Notes: generated by a model not told the origin, from the sequence alone. A stretch of DNA of 64,000 bases from Achromobacter xylosoxidans A8 (GCF_000165835.1 NC_014640.1:3410001-3474000); one strand, 5' to 3'. Positions 23,693 through 32,604 are shown, counted from the stretch's first letter. Numbers and translations: made by a program.

Positions 23693-25132
23693 CTAGCCCG
23701 GCGCCGCGCCCGCGCCCTGGGCGCGGATCAACGTATAGGCGATGTAGTACTTGTAGATGTTGCTCACGTATTGCACCGTTTCGCGCCCGATGCGTTCGGC
23801 CGCCACACGCTCGACGTTGTCGAACCAGACATTCGGGTCCAGTCCCTTGGCGGCGGCTTCCTTGCGCAGCTGGCTGATCCGGCCCGGTCCGGCGTTATAG
23901 GCCGCGAAGGCGAACAAGCCCTTGTTCAGATCGGTCATGGGTTCCTTGGCGTAGTACTGGTCGATCATGAAGCGGATGTATTTGACGCCGCCATGGATGT
24001 TGTATTCCTCGCGCCGGATATCGCCGACTTTCAGTTCCTTGCCGGTGGCCGGCATGATCTGCATGACGCCGATCGCCCCGACCGAGCTCTTGGCGTCCTG
24101 GTCCAGCCTGGACTCCTGGTAGCCCTGCGCCATCATGAGCAGCCAGTCGATGTTGTATTGGTCGCCGTACTTGCGGAAGAAGTCCGCCAGGCGGTGGAAT
24201 TTCTCGATTTCCTCGGGGTCGGTGGCGGCCTTTACCCACTTTACGGATTTCAGGTACTTGGTCAGCTGCTGATTGCCGAACGACGTGCCGATGCGGTTCT
24301 TCTCCATGAAGGGGTTCAGCACCGCCGCGAGCTTGGGGGAGTTCTTGCGGAAGGCGAAAGCGATATCGTTGCCGCTGTCGACCTCCAGGTTTTCATAGAC
24401 CCGGATCTGCGGGAATATCTGCTTCCAGAAATTGGCCAGATAGCGGTCGGCGACGGTGTACTTCACCAGGTCCGCGCTGGCCATCTCCAGGATGTCATCG
24501 GTCTCGAAGGTGCCAGGCGCGTCGCGGATGATGGCAGGCTTGAGCCCGCGGGACTGGAGGTCCGCGTTCAATTGCTTGACGCTGCCGTAGTAGCTGCTGA
24601 CCGGGCTGATGAAGATCTCCTGCCCGGCCAGATCGTCCAGCGACTTCAGCTCGGGCGCCCCGGGCGAGGCGACTATGAGTTCCCGCACGCCACTCGCCAG
24701 GGGCGTGGAGAAGTCCACCAGCTTCTGGCGCTCATCGGTGATCGTCAAATTGGCCGCAATGATGTCGCCCTTGCCCGCCAGCAGGTCGGGAATGAGGCGT
24801 TCGCGCGAGGTCGGCAGAAACACCACGTACACGCGGATGTTCTTGGTCTTGAGCTGCTTGTTCAGGTCGTTCTCGAACGCAGTCATCATGTCCGCGATGA
24901 TGCCGCGCTGGGTGCCGCCCTTGTCCAGGAAGTACAGCGTCTTGTTGTAGGGCACCAGCACCCGGACCTGGCGCCGCTTGACCATGCCGTCGAAATCGCC
25001 GGTCCAGGGTTTGACGTTGTAGGCCAGCGCCAGCGGGTCGCCCTTGCCCTTCGCTGGCTGGGCATACCCGGCCGTTGGAGGCAACCATTGCAACAGCGCG
25101 CAAAGCATCAAGGCAATCACGCGAAATGACAT
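23693..25132 (-). CDS. mltF: MltF-type membrane-bound lytic transglycosylase
   Basis: A 479-residue exported protein combining two modules. After a signal sequence (ALMLCALLQWLPPTAGYAQ) comes a periplasmic amino-acid-binding-protein-like domain (residues about 50-290; RVLVPYNKTLYFLDKGGTQRGIIADMMTAFE, DIIAANLTITDERQKLVDFSTPL). A C-terminal SLT lytic-transglycosylase domain (residues about 320-470) carries the catalytic Glu340 in QGYQESRLDQ, then GAIGVMQIMPAT and FAAYNAGPGRI. MltF cleaves the glycan between MurNAc and GlcNAc with anhydro product formation, regulated by muropeptide or amino-acid binding to the first domain. GGAGGA precedes the ATG. Confidence 0.9.
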   Translation of the reverse strand: MSFRVIALMLCALLQWLPPTAGYAQPAKGKGDPLALAYNVKPWTGDFDGMVKRRQVRVLVPYNKTLYFLDKGGTQRGIIADMMTAFENDLNKQLKTKNIRVYVVFLPTSRERLIPDLLAGKGDIIAANLTITDERQKLVDFSTPLASGVRELIVASPGAPELKSLDDLAGQEIFISPVSSYYGSVKQLNADLQSRGLKPAIIRDAPGTFETDDILEMASADLVKYTVADRYLANFWKQIFPQIRVYENLEVDSGNDIAFAFRKNSPKLAAVLNPFMEKNRIGTSFGNQQLTKYLKSVKWVKAATDPEEIEKFHRLADFFRKYGDQYNIDWLLMMAQGYQESRLDQDAKSSVGAIGVMQIMPATGKELKVGDIRREEYNIHGGVKYIRFMIDQYYAKEPMTDLNKGLFAFAAYNAGPGRISQLRKEAAAKGLDPNVWFDNVERVAAERIGRETVQYVSNIYKYYIAYTLIRAQGAGAAPG

Positions 25133-25235
25133 AGTTCCTCCGGCAGGCCCGGTCGTGCTGCTACGCTTTTCGTACGCCGCGCGGCGAGGCGCTTTGCGCG
25201 GCCCGCCGTCTACAACAATAATCCGAATCGAGGCG

Positions 25236-26270
25236 CTAGGGATGGGAATTATCGGGCGGGGCAAGCGCCGCATCCTGCCGCTGGACTTGCGCCATCAGAT
25301 GCCGGGTCAATTCGCCCAACTGCGCGTCCTTTCCTTTCAGTTGCGCCAGGTACTCGGACGAGCGCTGCTCGGCGGCCGCGAGCCTGGCTTCGAGCGATTG
25401 TTCGCGTTCGCGGGCCGCTGCCAGGGCTGCGTTTGCCGCTGTCTGTTCAGTCTGCTGGCGCATTTGCAGGGCCTGGACGTCGGCGCGCAAGCCCTGCGCG
25501 TCCTGCTCTGCCTGCCGGCGCTGGTCTTGCTCCTGCTCCAATCCCTTGCGGGCCTGGGCCGCCTGTTGTTGGCTGGCCGCTTGCGCTTCGTCCAGCCGCG
25601 CCTGCAGCCGCTTGACGGCGCCGCGCTCGCCGTCCAGCTCGTTCAGCCAGCGGCGCTCATGGGCGGCGTGACGGGTTTCGGTTGCTGCTAGCGCCTGGGC
25701 ATGTTGCGCACGGATATTCTCGTTTTCCGCCAGCGCAGCCTGGGTGGCGCTGCGGGCGTCTTCCAATTGCAGCTGGTTCCGCTTGAGCAATTCGTCACGC
25801 TGCCGCAGCTGCTGTTCGGCTGCTTGCAGCCGGTCTTCGGCGGCGGCCAATTGGGCAGTGGCTACCCTGAGCGCTTCCTGCAAATCCTGTTCGCGATGCG
25901 CAAGCTGGGTTTCGCGTTGTTGTAGCTGTTCGGCGTTGGACGCCAACTGCTCCCCTTCCCGCGCCAGTTCTTCCCAGCGTCCGCGATAAGCCTGTTCCTG
26001 TTGTGCGCGGGCCTCGGCCAAGGCGGCTTCCCAGAAGTGGGCCGCCGCCTGGGCCACTGGGTCCGGCACCGCTGCGGGCGCCGCGAACGCGCCCGGGTCC
26101 TTGATGCGCGCGCCTAACGAGCGAAACCAGGTTTCCAGGTAAGGACTGACGGTATTGGGCGATCCGCGGCCTATCTTTTGCCGCACTCGCTCGATGGTGG
26201 GTCGCGCGCCCTCCAGCAGCAAGGCGTCGGCGGCGGTCCAGACGTCAGTTTCGGTAATTCCGGTGGCCAT
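25236..26270 (-). CDS. KfrA-like DNA-binding coiled-coil protein
   Basis: A 344-residue protein whose N-terminus (TETDVWTAADALLLEGARPTIERVRQKIGRGSPNTVSPYLETWF, residues about 5-50) matches the KfrA N-terminal DNA-binding domain. The rest (about 100-340) is an uninterrupted Ala/Gln/Glu/Arg-rich coiled coil. KfrA of IncP plasmids autoregulates its gene, polymerises and helps plasmid partition; chromosomal homologues exist. The start at 26270 is preferred (CACGGAG eight bases upstream) over an ATG at 26297 that lacks a site. A 13-bp inverted repeat (26309-26341) sits about 40 bases upstream and is the likely operator. Whether this marks a plasmid or integrated element is not decided by the sequence. 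Confidence 0.85.
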   Translation of the reverse strand: MATGITETDVWTAADALLLEGARPTIERVRQKIGRGSPNTVSPYLETWFRSLGARIKDPGAFAAPAAVPDPVAQAAAHFWEAALAEARAQQEQAYRGRWEELAREGEQLASNAEQLQQRETQLAHREQDLQEALRVATAQLAAAEDRLQAAEQQLRQRDELLKRNQLQLEDARSATQAALAENENIRAQHAQALAATETRHAAHERRWLNELDGERGAVKRLQARLDEAQAASQQQAAQARKGLEQEQDQRRQAEQDAQGLRADVQALQMRQQTEQTAANAALAAAREREQSLEARLAAAEQRSSEYLAQLKGKDAQLGELTRHLMAQVQRQDAALAPPDNSHP

Positions 26271-26308
26271 GCGCTTGCTCCGTGCCCGGTTCAGCATCTG
26301 TAGGATAT

Positions 26309-26341
26309 TTACTCACGATAATGGAAACTTATCGCGAGTAA
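26309..26341 (-). promoter_or_regulatory. inverted-repeat operator upstream of the KfrA-like gene
   Basis: TTACTCACGATAA (26309-26321) and TTATCGCGAGTAA (26329-26341) are reverse complements except at one position, separated by seven bases. It is a good candidate for KfrA-type autoregulation, because known KfrA proteins bind an inverted repeat at their own promoter. Confidence 0.75.
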
Positions 26342-26360
26342 TCTCATATTTATGTTAGAT

Positions 26361-26398
26361 ATCATACAGCATACATAATAAAATGTATGAAATATGAT
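26361..26398. repeat. nested AT-rich palindrome
   Basis: CATACAT (26370-26376) pairs with ATGTATG (26383-26389) around AATAAA, and the outer ATCATA (26361-26366) pairs with TATGAT (26393-26398). It lies between the KfrA-like gene and the convergent-side end of the MFS gene. It could be a second KfrA-related site or a structural element. The remaining bases to 26645 show nothing. Confidence 0.55.
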
Positions 26399-26645
26399 TT
26401 CCTACAGATTTCCGACCCGGGCGGCCCTGCTGTCACGCACTTCGCGCCGCCCATCCAATGAACACGCGCGGTAGGGAGTCCAGCCCTCGCCGAGCGCGGC
26501 CGCACCCTATTCGTCCGGGAACGCGAGCTACTGGGGGCGGCGGTGGCGCGTTTTGGCGCCCTACCGCTGCGTGCCGGAGCCGGCGACGAGCGGCGGGACG
26601 GAGGCATGGCGCAATGCGATTCCCTGTTGCCGCTTGTGCTTTTTG

Positions 26646-27929
26646 TCAGACGGATGCGGGCGACTGCAGATGCGCTTCTTTGCCAGCGTCCTGATCCAGC
26701 GCTTTGCGTGTTTTCTCGGGATCCAGCACCATCAAGGCGAGGATGCTCACCCCTACCGCCACCGCCCCGCACACCGTGAAGAACTGTCCGAAGCCGGCGA
26801 GGACGTCTCCGCCGGTGGCGGAGATCATGTAGCCGATCAAGGCGGGGGCCAGGATCCCGCCAGTGGTAATAATGCCGTTGTAGATCGCCAGCATGGAGGC
26901 TCGTTGCGAATCCGGCGACAGGTACGCAACGATTGCGAACCCGAACGCGGGCATGATGTTTATGGCGATCGAGCCGGCGAAGAACAACGCCAAGGTCGCC
27001 GGCATGCTTCCGCCTACGTACTGCAGTCCAAGGTATATCGCGCCCCCCACCATGCAGGCAAAGAGTGCAGGCCGGACCATTGCCTTCCTGAACGAGGCGC
27101 CTCTCTGCAATGCCCTCTTGCTGCGCGCCGACGCAATCAGATTGGTGAGAATGACCGCCAGGGTCGTCGATATGAGGTAGGCAGACATCTGCGCAGGGCT
27201 TAGCCCCACTCCTTTCTGCAGAAAGACGGGCAGCCAACTGACGGCCAGGACGTTCGGTATGTATCCGATGAAACCCATCACCGCAATCATCAGGAACGAC
27301 CTGCTCAGCAACATCCGGCGGTACGACACCCTTGAGTGTGCTTCGCCCGCCGCCTGCTCGCCAATCGAGCCTTCCCGGCCAAATGGCAGCCAGAGCGCGA
27401 CCCAAACCACGCTGACCACGCCTAGCAACAGATAGGAGAGCCGCCAGCCTAGGTGCTGGATGGACAACGGCATGACTGCGCTGGCAAGCAATCCGCCCAA
27501 CAGCATGCTGACCTGTATCAGCGTCGAGACGCCGATACGCTCATTGGCTGGATACCACTTGAAGCCGGCATGCTGAGTGGTGGCGGTTGCAGGCCCCGTT
27601 GCGGCTCCCAGCAACACTCGGCTGGCGACGAGCGCGGCGAAGCTGCTGACGAAACTGACGATGAACTGCGCAGCGGCCCACAGCAGCGACATGGCCAGCA
27701 AGATCCATTTGGTCTTGACTCTATTGGCGAGGAAGCCAACCGCCACGCCGGCAAAGGAGTAAACGAAGTAGAACGCACTGCCTGCGAATCCAAACTCCAC
27801 GGGCGTCAAGCCCAAGTCGTGGATGATGGACGGACCGGCAAAGGCAAAAATCAGCTTATCCAGGGTGCAGATGACCGCAACGGCCATCACCATGGTCAGG
27901 GTGACGCGTCGATAAGGAGGGTTTTTCAT
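26646..27929 (-). CDS. MFS transporter, anion:cation symporter type
   Basis: A 427-residue inner-membrane transporter with about 12 spans. The loop between TM2 and TM3 (GFLANRVKTKWILL) and RVLLGAATGPATATTQHAGFKWYPANERIGVS in TM4-5 resemble the ACS branch that imports organic acids such as glucarate, phthalate or hydroxyphenylacetate derivatives. The long central loop (residues about 200-225) separates the two halves. It is divergent from a LysR gene (28308), with a palindrome about 40 bp upstream of its start. GC content around the pair is lower than in neighbouring genes, which may mean acquisition. The substrate is unknown. Confidence 0.88.
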   Translation of the reverse strand: MKNPPYRRVTLTMVMAVAVICTLDKLIFAFAGPSIIHDLGLTPVEFGFAGSAFYFVYSFAGVAVGFLANRVKTKWILLAMSLLWAAAQFIVSFVSSFAALVASRVLLGAATGPATATTQHAGFKWYPANERIGVSTLIQVSMLLGGLLASAVMPLSIQHLGWRLSYLLLGVVSVVWVALWLPFGREGSIGEQAAGEAHSRVSYRRMLLSRSFLMIAVMGFIGYIPNVLAVSWLPVFLQKGVGLSPAQMSAYLISTTLAVILTNLIASARSKRALQRGASFRKAMVRPALFACMVGGAIYLGLQYVGGSMPATLALFFAGSIAINIMPAFGFAIVAYLSPDSQRASMLAIYNGIITTGGILAPALIGYMISATGGDVLAGFGQFFTVCGAVAVGVSILALMVLDPEKTRKALDQDAGKEAHLQSPASV

Positions 27930-28307
27930 GGCAGTCTCGATCCTTGCCCAGCACTGTTATATCGATTTCCATATTCGAAAAACATTACGAATATGGATAA
28001 ATTGATTGATGGATTCTTGAAATCGCCATCGCTGAGAAAATTCTCGGTAAAAATCGGCAGCGATTGCCGATCGATCATGTCACCTTTGTTGGGCAGGTCT
28101 CGCGACTTTTTTTTGATCAAAAAACTTTTGGTTGTGGCCCAAGTCAGGTGCAAGGGAAAATTCCTCACAAGGGTGCGGTAGCCAGAAGTAGAATCCTCCC
28201 GCTTAGGAGCGCCACAGAATGAAGAAATCGGGGATTACGTATCGTTGGATCAGAGAGGCCAGCAGCCGCGCGAAACCCGGATCGACGCAACCCGTGCCCC
28301 AGGTTTC
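27930..28307. promoter_or_regulatory. divergent control region between MFS and LysR genes
   Basis: This 378-bp gap is AT-richer than the flanks. CCATATTCG (27969-27977) and CGAATATGG (27988-27996) form a perfect 9-bp inverted repeat with a 10-base spacer, 40 bp upstream of the MFS start. That fits the dyad a LysR regulator would bind to control the divergent transporter. The remainder (28000-28300) has runs of A and T but no further convincing element. Confidence 0.7.
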
Positions 28308-29198
28308 ATGAAACTAAACCAATTGCGGGCCTTTCTGGCTGTTGTGGAGACACGCAACATCAACCGCGCAGCCGATCGATTACATCTCACTCAATCGGCC
28401 GTAAGTAAATCGCTGAGAGAACTGGAAGCAGATCTGGAAGTGCCGCTCCTGGTGCGGACCGCGCAAGGGATGCGGCTGACAGAGGCCGGCGCCGCGATTG
28501 CAGACCGGGCGCGCTTGATAAATGCGGAGGTCGCGCGCGCTCGCCAGGATATTGCGGCGCTAAAGGGACGCCTCACTGGCGCATTGACCATCGGCGTCGC
28601 GCCAGTGGCTGGCACTGCCGGTGTGGCGAAGGCGATTCTGGAATTCAGGAAACGGAACGCCGATGTCCAGATCACGATTGTCGAAGAGAGGCCAGGCAAA
28701 CTGCTCACTTTGTTGCGGGATGGGACGCTTGATTTCGCCATATCGACCGAGATGCCTGCGGAGTCTGCCGCCTGCTCGGCGATTCCACTGTCGACGGTAA
28801 AGACGATGATTGGGGTCAGGCCCGGCCATCCCGCCCTGAACGCCACCACTCTTGAGGAAATCCTGCGCTATGAGTGGATTACACTCGACCCGATAAGCGA
28901 CGAGACCTCGCCCTTGGTCAGATGTTTTCAGATGCTGGGCTGCGCATTGCCCGAACGGATTATTCATTGCGCGTCGATCGGACTGTATATAGAGCTGGCA
29001 AGGAATTCGGACGCAATCAGCATATGGTCGGCTACGCCATTCAACATGGCCGCATTTCGTCAGGTCCTCTCCCCGCTTGCTCTCACTGATAATCTCCCGG
29101 ACCGAAACATCTGTTTATTGAGCAGGGATTTTCACCTCCTGAGCCAAGCCGCCAAGGGTCTTATGAAGGAAATAAAGGCTGCTTTTTTCCAGGCCTGA
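28308..29198 (+). CDS. LysR-family transcriptional regulator
   Basis: A 296-residue LTTR. The HTH lies in FLAVVETRNINRAADRLHLTQSAVSKSLRELEADLEVPLLVR (residues about 9-50), with the usual effector-binding region beyond residue 90 (LTGALTIGVAPVAGTAGVAKAILEFRKRNADVQITIVEE). The start at 28308 (MKLNQLRAFL) matches the normal N-terminus of the family; an upstream frame would add about 20 unrelated residues. Being divergent from the MFS transporter, it is most likely that gene's regulator, activated by the transported acid. Confidence 0.9.
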   Translation: MKLNQLRAFLAVVETRNINRAADRLHLTQSAVSKSLRELEADLEVPLLVRTAQGMRLTEAGAAIADRARLINAEVARARQDIAALKGRLTGALTIGVAPVAGTAGVAKAILEFRKRNADVQITIVEERPGKLLTLLRDGTLDFAISTEMPAESAACSAIPLSTVKTMIGVRPGHPALNATTLEEILRYEWITLDPISDETSPLVRCFQMLGCALPERIIHCASIGLYIELARNSDAISIWSATPFNMAAFRQVLSPLALTDNLPDRNICLLSRDFHLLSQAAKGLMKEIKAAFFQA

Positions 29199-29220
29199 CG
29201 GCAACGTCATAATGCTTTCC

Positions 29221-29290
29221 GGGGCAATCTATAATGCATCCGAAAGATCATGCCAAGTACACAATAATAGGCATGAAGGAAGATTGCCCC
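29221..29290 (+). repeat. nested inverted repeats upstream of the recombinase gene
   Basis: GGGGCAATCT (29221-29230) and AGATTGCCCC (29281-29290) are perfect reverse complements 50 bp apart. Between them CATGCC (29249-29254) and GGCATG (29270-29275) form a second repeat. The block ends 13 bases before the recombinase ATG. It could be the enzyme's own binding or crossover region, an operator, or a folded 5' leader. Confidence 0.6.
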
Positions 29291-29303
29291 TACTCATCCG
29301 CCC

Positions 29304-30386
29304 ATGACACAGCTGAAATCGCAGGCGCCGCTGCCCGCCTTGGACCCGCTCACCCTGGACGCCCAGGCCGATGCCGCGGCAAGCGTCCTGCTGCGCGAAG
29401 GCAGCTCGGCCAACACGCTCGCCAGCTACCGCGCCGCCATCCGCTATTGGAGCGCGTGGTTCGAGCTGCGCTATTCCCGTCCCTTCGCCCTGCCCGTCCC
29501 GGAAGCCGCGGTGATTCAGTTCGTGGTCGACCATGCCCAGCGCTCGACCGAGCAAGGGCTCAAATGGGAGTTGCCTTTGGCGCTGGACCAGGAGCTGGTC
29601 CGGCTCAAGGCCAAAGGCAGGCTGGGCGCGCCTAGCCTCAACACGCTGTTGCAGCGCATATCGGTGCTGTCGAAGGCGCATGAACTGCACGGCCACCCCA
29701 ACCCCTGCCGCGCCGCGGCGGTGCGCGAATTGCTTTCCAGGACGCGCCGCGCCTACGCCCGGCGCGGCGTGGCGCCGGCCAAGAAGGTGGCGCTGACGCG
29801 CGAGCCGCTGGAAGCCATGCTGGCGACCTGCGACGATTCCCTGCGCGGGGTGCGCGACCGCGCCCTGCTGCTGTTCGCCTGGGCCAGCGGCGGCCGCAGG
29901 CGCTCCGAGGTGGTGCGCGCGACGATGGAAAACACGCGGCGCACGGCCGAGGGCTTTCTGTTTGCGCTGGCGCATTCCAAGACCAATCAATCGGGCGCCG
30001 CCCACGCCAACGACCAGAAGCCCATCGCCGGCGTGGCGGCCCAGGCGCTCGATGCATGGCTGCGCGCCAGCGGCATCACGCAAGGCCCGCTGTTCCGGCG
30101 GGTGCGGCGCGGCGACGTGCTGGGCGAGCCGCTGGCCGCGGCCGCGGTGCGGGACATCGTGCTGGAACGCTGCAAGCTGGCCGGGCTGGAGGGCGACTAT
30201 TCGGCGCACAGCCTGCGTTCCGGATTCGTGACCGAGGCGGGCCGCCGGAACGTGCCGCTGGGCGACACCATGGCCATGACCGGCCACGCCAGCGTGGCCA
30301 CCGTGATGGGTTACTTCCGCGCCGGGGCGGCGGCCGAATCACCCGCGGCCCGCTTGCTGGACGAACCGGACGCTCCGCGCGGGTAA
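29304..30386 (+). CDS. stand-alone tyrosine recombinase
   Basis: A 360-residue site-specific recombinase. The N-terminal SAM-like DNA-binding domain (SSANTLASYRAAIRYWSAWFELRYSRPFALP) is followed by a catalytic domain with the expected residues: Arg199 in GGRRRSEVV, Lys226 in SKTNQS, His302 and Arg305 in AHSLRSGFVT, His328 in TGHAS, and nucleophile Tyr337 in MGYFRAG. All catalytic residues are intact. There is no excisionase, tRNA gene or phage gene beside it, so it is not obviously an integrase of a resident island. No Shine-Dalgarno is visible before the ATG, and the upstream 70 bp contain nested inverted repeats. The diguanylate cyclase gene begins 47 bp downstream. Confidence 0.9.
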   Translation: MTQLKSQAPLPALDPLTLDAQADAAASVLLREGSSANTLASYRAAIRYWSAWFELRYSRPFALPVPEAAVIQFVVDHAQRSTEQGLKWELPLALDQELVRLKAKGRLGAPSLNTLLQRISVLSKAHELHGHPNPCRAAAVRELLSRTRRAYARRGVAPAKKVALTREPLEAMLATCDDSLRGVRDRALLLFAWASGGRRRSEVVRATMENTRRTAEGFLFALAHSKTNQSGAAHANDQKPIAGVAAQALDAWLRASGITQGPLFRRVRRGDVLGEPLAAAAVRDIVLERCKLAGLEGDYSAHSLRSGFVTEAGRRNVPLGDTMAMTGHASVATVMGYFRAGAAAESPAARLLDEPDAPRG

Positions 30387-30433
30387 AATCGCGCGCACTC
30401 GCCGCAATCCGAATTCAGCCTGACACGATCCAC

Positions 30434-31984
30434 ATGCGAATCAACCTACGCGGGCTGGTGCTTGCGCTTACCGTATTCAGCGCCCTTGCCGCCACCGCCA
30501 ACGCCCTGTACGCCAGCTATCGGGTGCAGCGCGAACAACTCATCGCCAACACGCTGGAAGCCAACCGGGTCTACGCCGCCAAGCTGGCCGCAAGCGCCGG
30601 CACCTTTCTGGATTCGGCCCTGCGGCAGCTGGAATACAGCGCCCGCTACGTGGCGGCGCGCTTCGATTCGCGGGAATTGCTGGCCGTGGAAGTTGAGCGC
30701 CTGCGCGAGCAGACCGACAGCTTCAACTCCGTGGGCATCGTGCGCGCTGACGGCATCATGCTGGCCGCCAGCCAGGGCATCCGCAACTTCGAGGGTTCGC
30801 GGGTCGACAATGCCAGCAGCCGCATGGCGCTGCAAACGCGCAAGCCGCTGATCAGCAAGCCCTATGTGTCCATCGCCGGCAATCTGCTGATCAACGTTTC
30901 CCATCCGATTCATTCGGAGAGCGGCGCCTACCTGGGTTATGTCTCAGGCACGATCTACCTGCGCGACGAGGGAGCCCTGCACAATCTGTTGGGCAAGCAT
31001 CCCTACCAGGATGGCTCATATCTGTATGTGGTGGACAGCGATGGGCGGCTGATCTATCACCTCGACAGCAAACGCGTGGGCGAGGATGTGAGCAGCAACC
31101 CGGTGGTGGCAGCGGTGATGCGCGGCGAGGACGGCGCGCAGCGCCTGGTCAATACGCACGGCGTGGACATGCTGGCGGGATATGCCCACGTGTCGCGCAG
31201 CGGCTGGGGCGTGGTCGCGCAGCGTCCCGCGCAGGCCACGCTGGAACCCTTGAACGACCTCATCTGGGCGCTGATCCGCTACGCGGCGCCCTTCGCCCTG
31301 CTGTTCCTGCTGGCGATCTGGTGGTGCGCGCGCAAGATCTCGCAGCCCTTGTCGCAGTTGGCGACCAATGTGGAGCATCACGACATGGCGGTGGCGATGC
31401 AACGGGTGCGCTCGGTGCAAGCCTGGTATTTCGAGGCCGAACGCCTGAAGCGCGCAGTGATCAGGAGCTACACCAACCTGCAGGACAAGATCGGCAAGCT
31501 CAATCAAGCCAGCATCACCGATCCCCTGACCGGGCTGCGCAACCGCCGCGGTACGCTGCAGGCGGTGGAGACGTTGCAGGCAGCCGAAACGCCCTTTGCC
31601 GTGATCGCGCTGGACATCGACCACTTCAAGCGGGTCAACGATACCTACGGCCACACGGCTGGCGACGAAGTGATTCAGGGCATGGCGCAGCTGATGCGCG
31701 ACTGTTCGCGCCCGACCGACATACTCTGTCGTAGCGGGGGCGAGGAATTCCTGATCCTGCTGCCCGGCGCGGGGGCCAAGGAGGCGGCGGGCATGGCCGA
31801 GCGCCTGCGCAGAAGGACGGAGACGCACCGCCTGAAGGGCGCGCTGGAGATCACGGTGTCGGCCGGCGTGGCGCAATGGCCGGCGGGCAGCGCGGATGTC
31901 GACACGGTGTTTCAAGCCGCCGATGCCGCGCTGTATGCGGCCAAACAGCAGGGGCGCAACCGCGTGGTGACACACGCGGCCTGA
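30434..31984 (+). CDS. membrane-bound diguanylate cyclase with Cache-type sensor
   Basis: A 516-residue protein. TM1 (residues about 7-27) is followed by a periplasmic double-Cache-like sensor (about 30-275; SFNSVGIVRADGIMLAASQGI, GNLLINVSHPIHSESGAYLGYVSG), TM2 (about 279-297), a linker and a GGDEF domain (about 355-510). The active-site motif is GGEEF (435-439). The inhibitory-site RxxD (Arg426-Pro-Thr-Asp429) stands five residues before it, so product inhibition by c-di-GMP is expected. LDIDHFKRVNDTYGHTAGDEV holds the metal and substrate residues. It would make c-di-GMP in response to an extracytoplasmic small molecule. The start lacks a clear ribosome site but precedes TM1 directly. Confidence 0.92.
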   Translation: MRINLRGLVLALTVFSALAATANALYASYRVQREQLIANTLEANRVYAAKLAASAGTFLDSALRQLEYSARYVAARFDSRELLAVEVERLREQTDSFNSVGIVRADGIMLAASQGIRNFEGSRVDNASSRMALQTRKPLISKPYVSIAGNLLINVSHPIHSESGAYLGYVSGTIYLRDEGALHNLLGKHPYQDGSYLYVVDSDGRLIYHLDSKRVGEDVSSNPVVAAVMRGEDGAQRLVNTHGVDMLAGYAHVSRSGWGVVAQRPAQATLEPLNDLIWALIRYAAPFALLFLLAIWWCARKISQPLSQLATNVEHHDMAVAMQRVRSVQAWYFEAERLKRAVIRSYTNLQDKIGKLNQASITDPLTGLRNRRGTLQAVETLQAAETPFAVIALDIDHFKRVNDTYGHTAGDEVIQGMAQLMRDCSRPTDILCRSGGEEFLILLPGAGAKEAAGMAERLRRRTETHRLKGALEITVSAGVAQWPAGSADVDTVFQAADAALYAAKQQGRNRVVTHAA

Positions 31985-32032
31985 CGCCCCTGCCCGCCGG
32001 GCGGCAAACTCAGGGGCTGATTTGGCGCCGGG

Positions 32033-32170
32033 TCAGGCGTCCTTGTCTTCGGCGGAGTCCGCGTCCACGGCAGCGACCTTGATGTCCGCTTCCTTGTTGG
32101 TCTCGGGCGCCTTCCAGTCCAGGGGCGGAATCTCGAATTGCCACTTCTTGCCGACGAGTTGATGAGACAT
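32033..32170 (-). CDS. 45-residue conserved-looking small protein
   Basis: The reading frame begins MSHQLVGKKWQFEIPPLDW and continues KAPETNKEADIKVAAVDADSAEDKDA before TGA. AGGAGA lies seven bases before the ATG, a proper ribosome site. The composition runs from aromatic (two Trp, one Phe) to very acidic (Asp/Glu-rich tail), with no membrane segment or signal peptide, so it is a soluble cytosolic protein if made. No function is recognised. It stands alone between the diguanylate cyclase gene and the divergent GFA gene, with about 430 bp of upstream sequence. Confidence 0.65.
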   Translation of the reverse strand: MSHQLVGKKWQFEIPPLDWKAPETNKEADIKVAAVDADSAEDKDA

Positions 32171-32307
32171 GAACGTTCTCCTGTTCAGGGCGCATGGCTT
32201 TCCCCCGCACTAAGCGCAATGCATGAGATTCGTGCGTGCCATGGATGCTGTTCCAATGGATGCCATTGGGGCGCGGGGGGCATGCGCGCAGGCAACGCAA
32301 ACGAAAA

Positions 32308-32335
32308 TGGCGGCCGCAGCCGCCAGCGACTTTTT
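32308..32335 (+). terminator. hairpin with T-tract in the 32171-32604 gap
   Basis: TGGCGGC (32308-32314) pairs with GCCGCCA (32319-32325) around CGCA, and five Ts follow at 32331-32335. It resembles an intrinsic terminator for plus-strand transcripts, although the U-tract starts five bases after the stem. The rest of the 434-bp gap holds a weak TTTCGGC/GCCGAAA repeat (32333-32339, 32361-32367) and the promoter side of the 45-residue protein gene. Confidence 0.5.
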
Positions 32336-32604
32336 CGGCGCTTGGTTTTGTTGTGATTTTGCCGAAAGTTGTCGTATTTTAGCATCGTATTGCCTGAAAA
32401 AGCAATGCTGCCGCTGGCGGCCGCCCTGCCTAGGCGGCTGCCGGACGTTCGCTTTCGGACGGAAGGCCAGGCCCCGGACGCGTGCGCATGGGCCTCGGCC
32501 GCCGCGATATTGACGCAAATCCCCCGGCATCGTGACGCGATTGCCACTGCCCGCCCGCCTGCCGCCTCAATACACTGGCTGCACCCCTTCAAAGGAGACT
32601 CATC

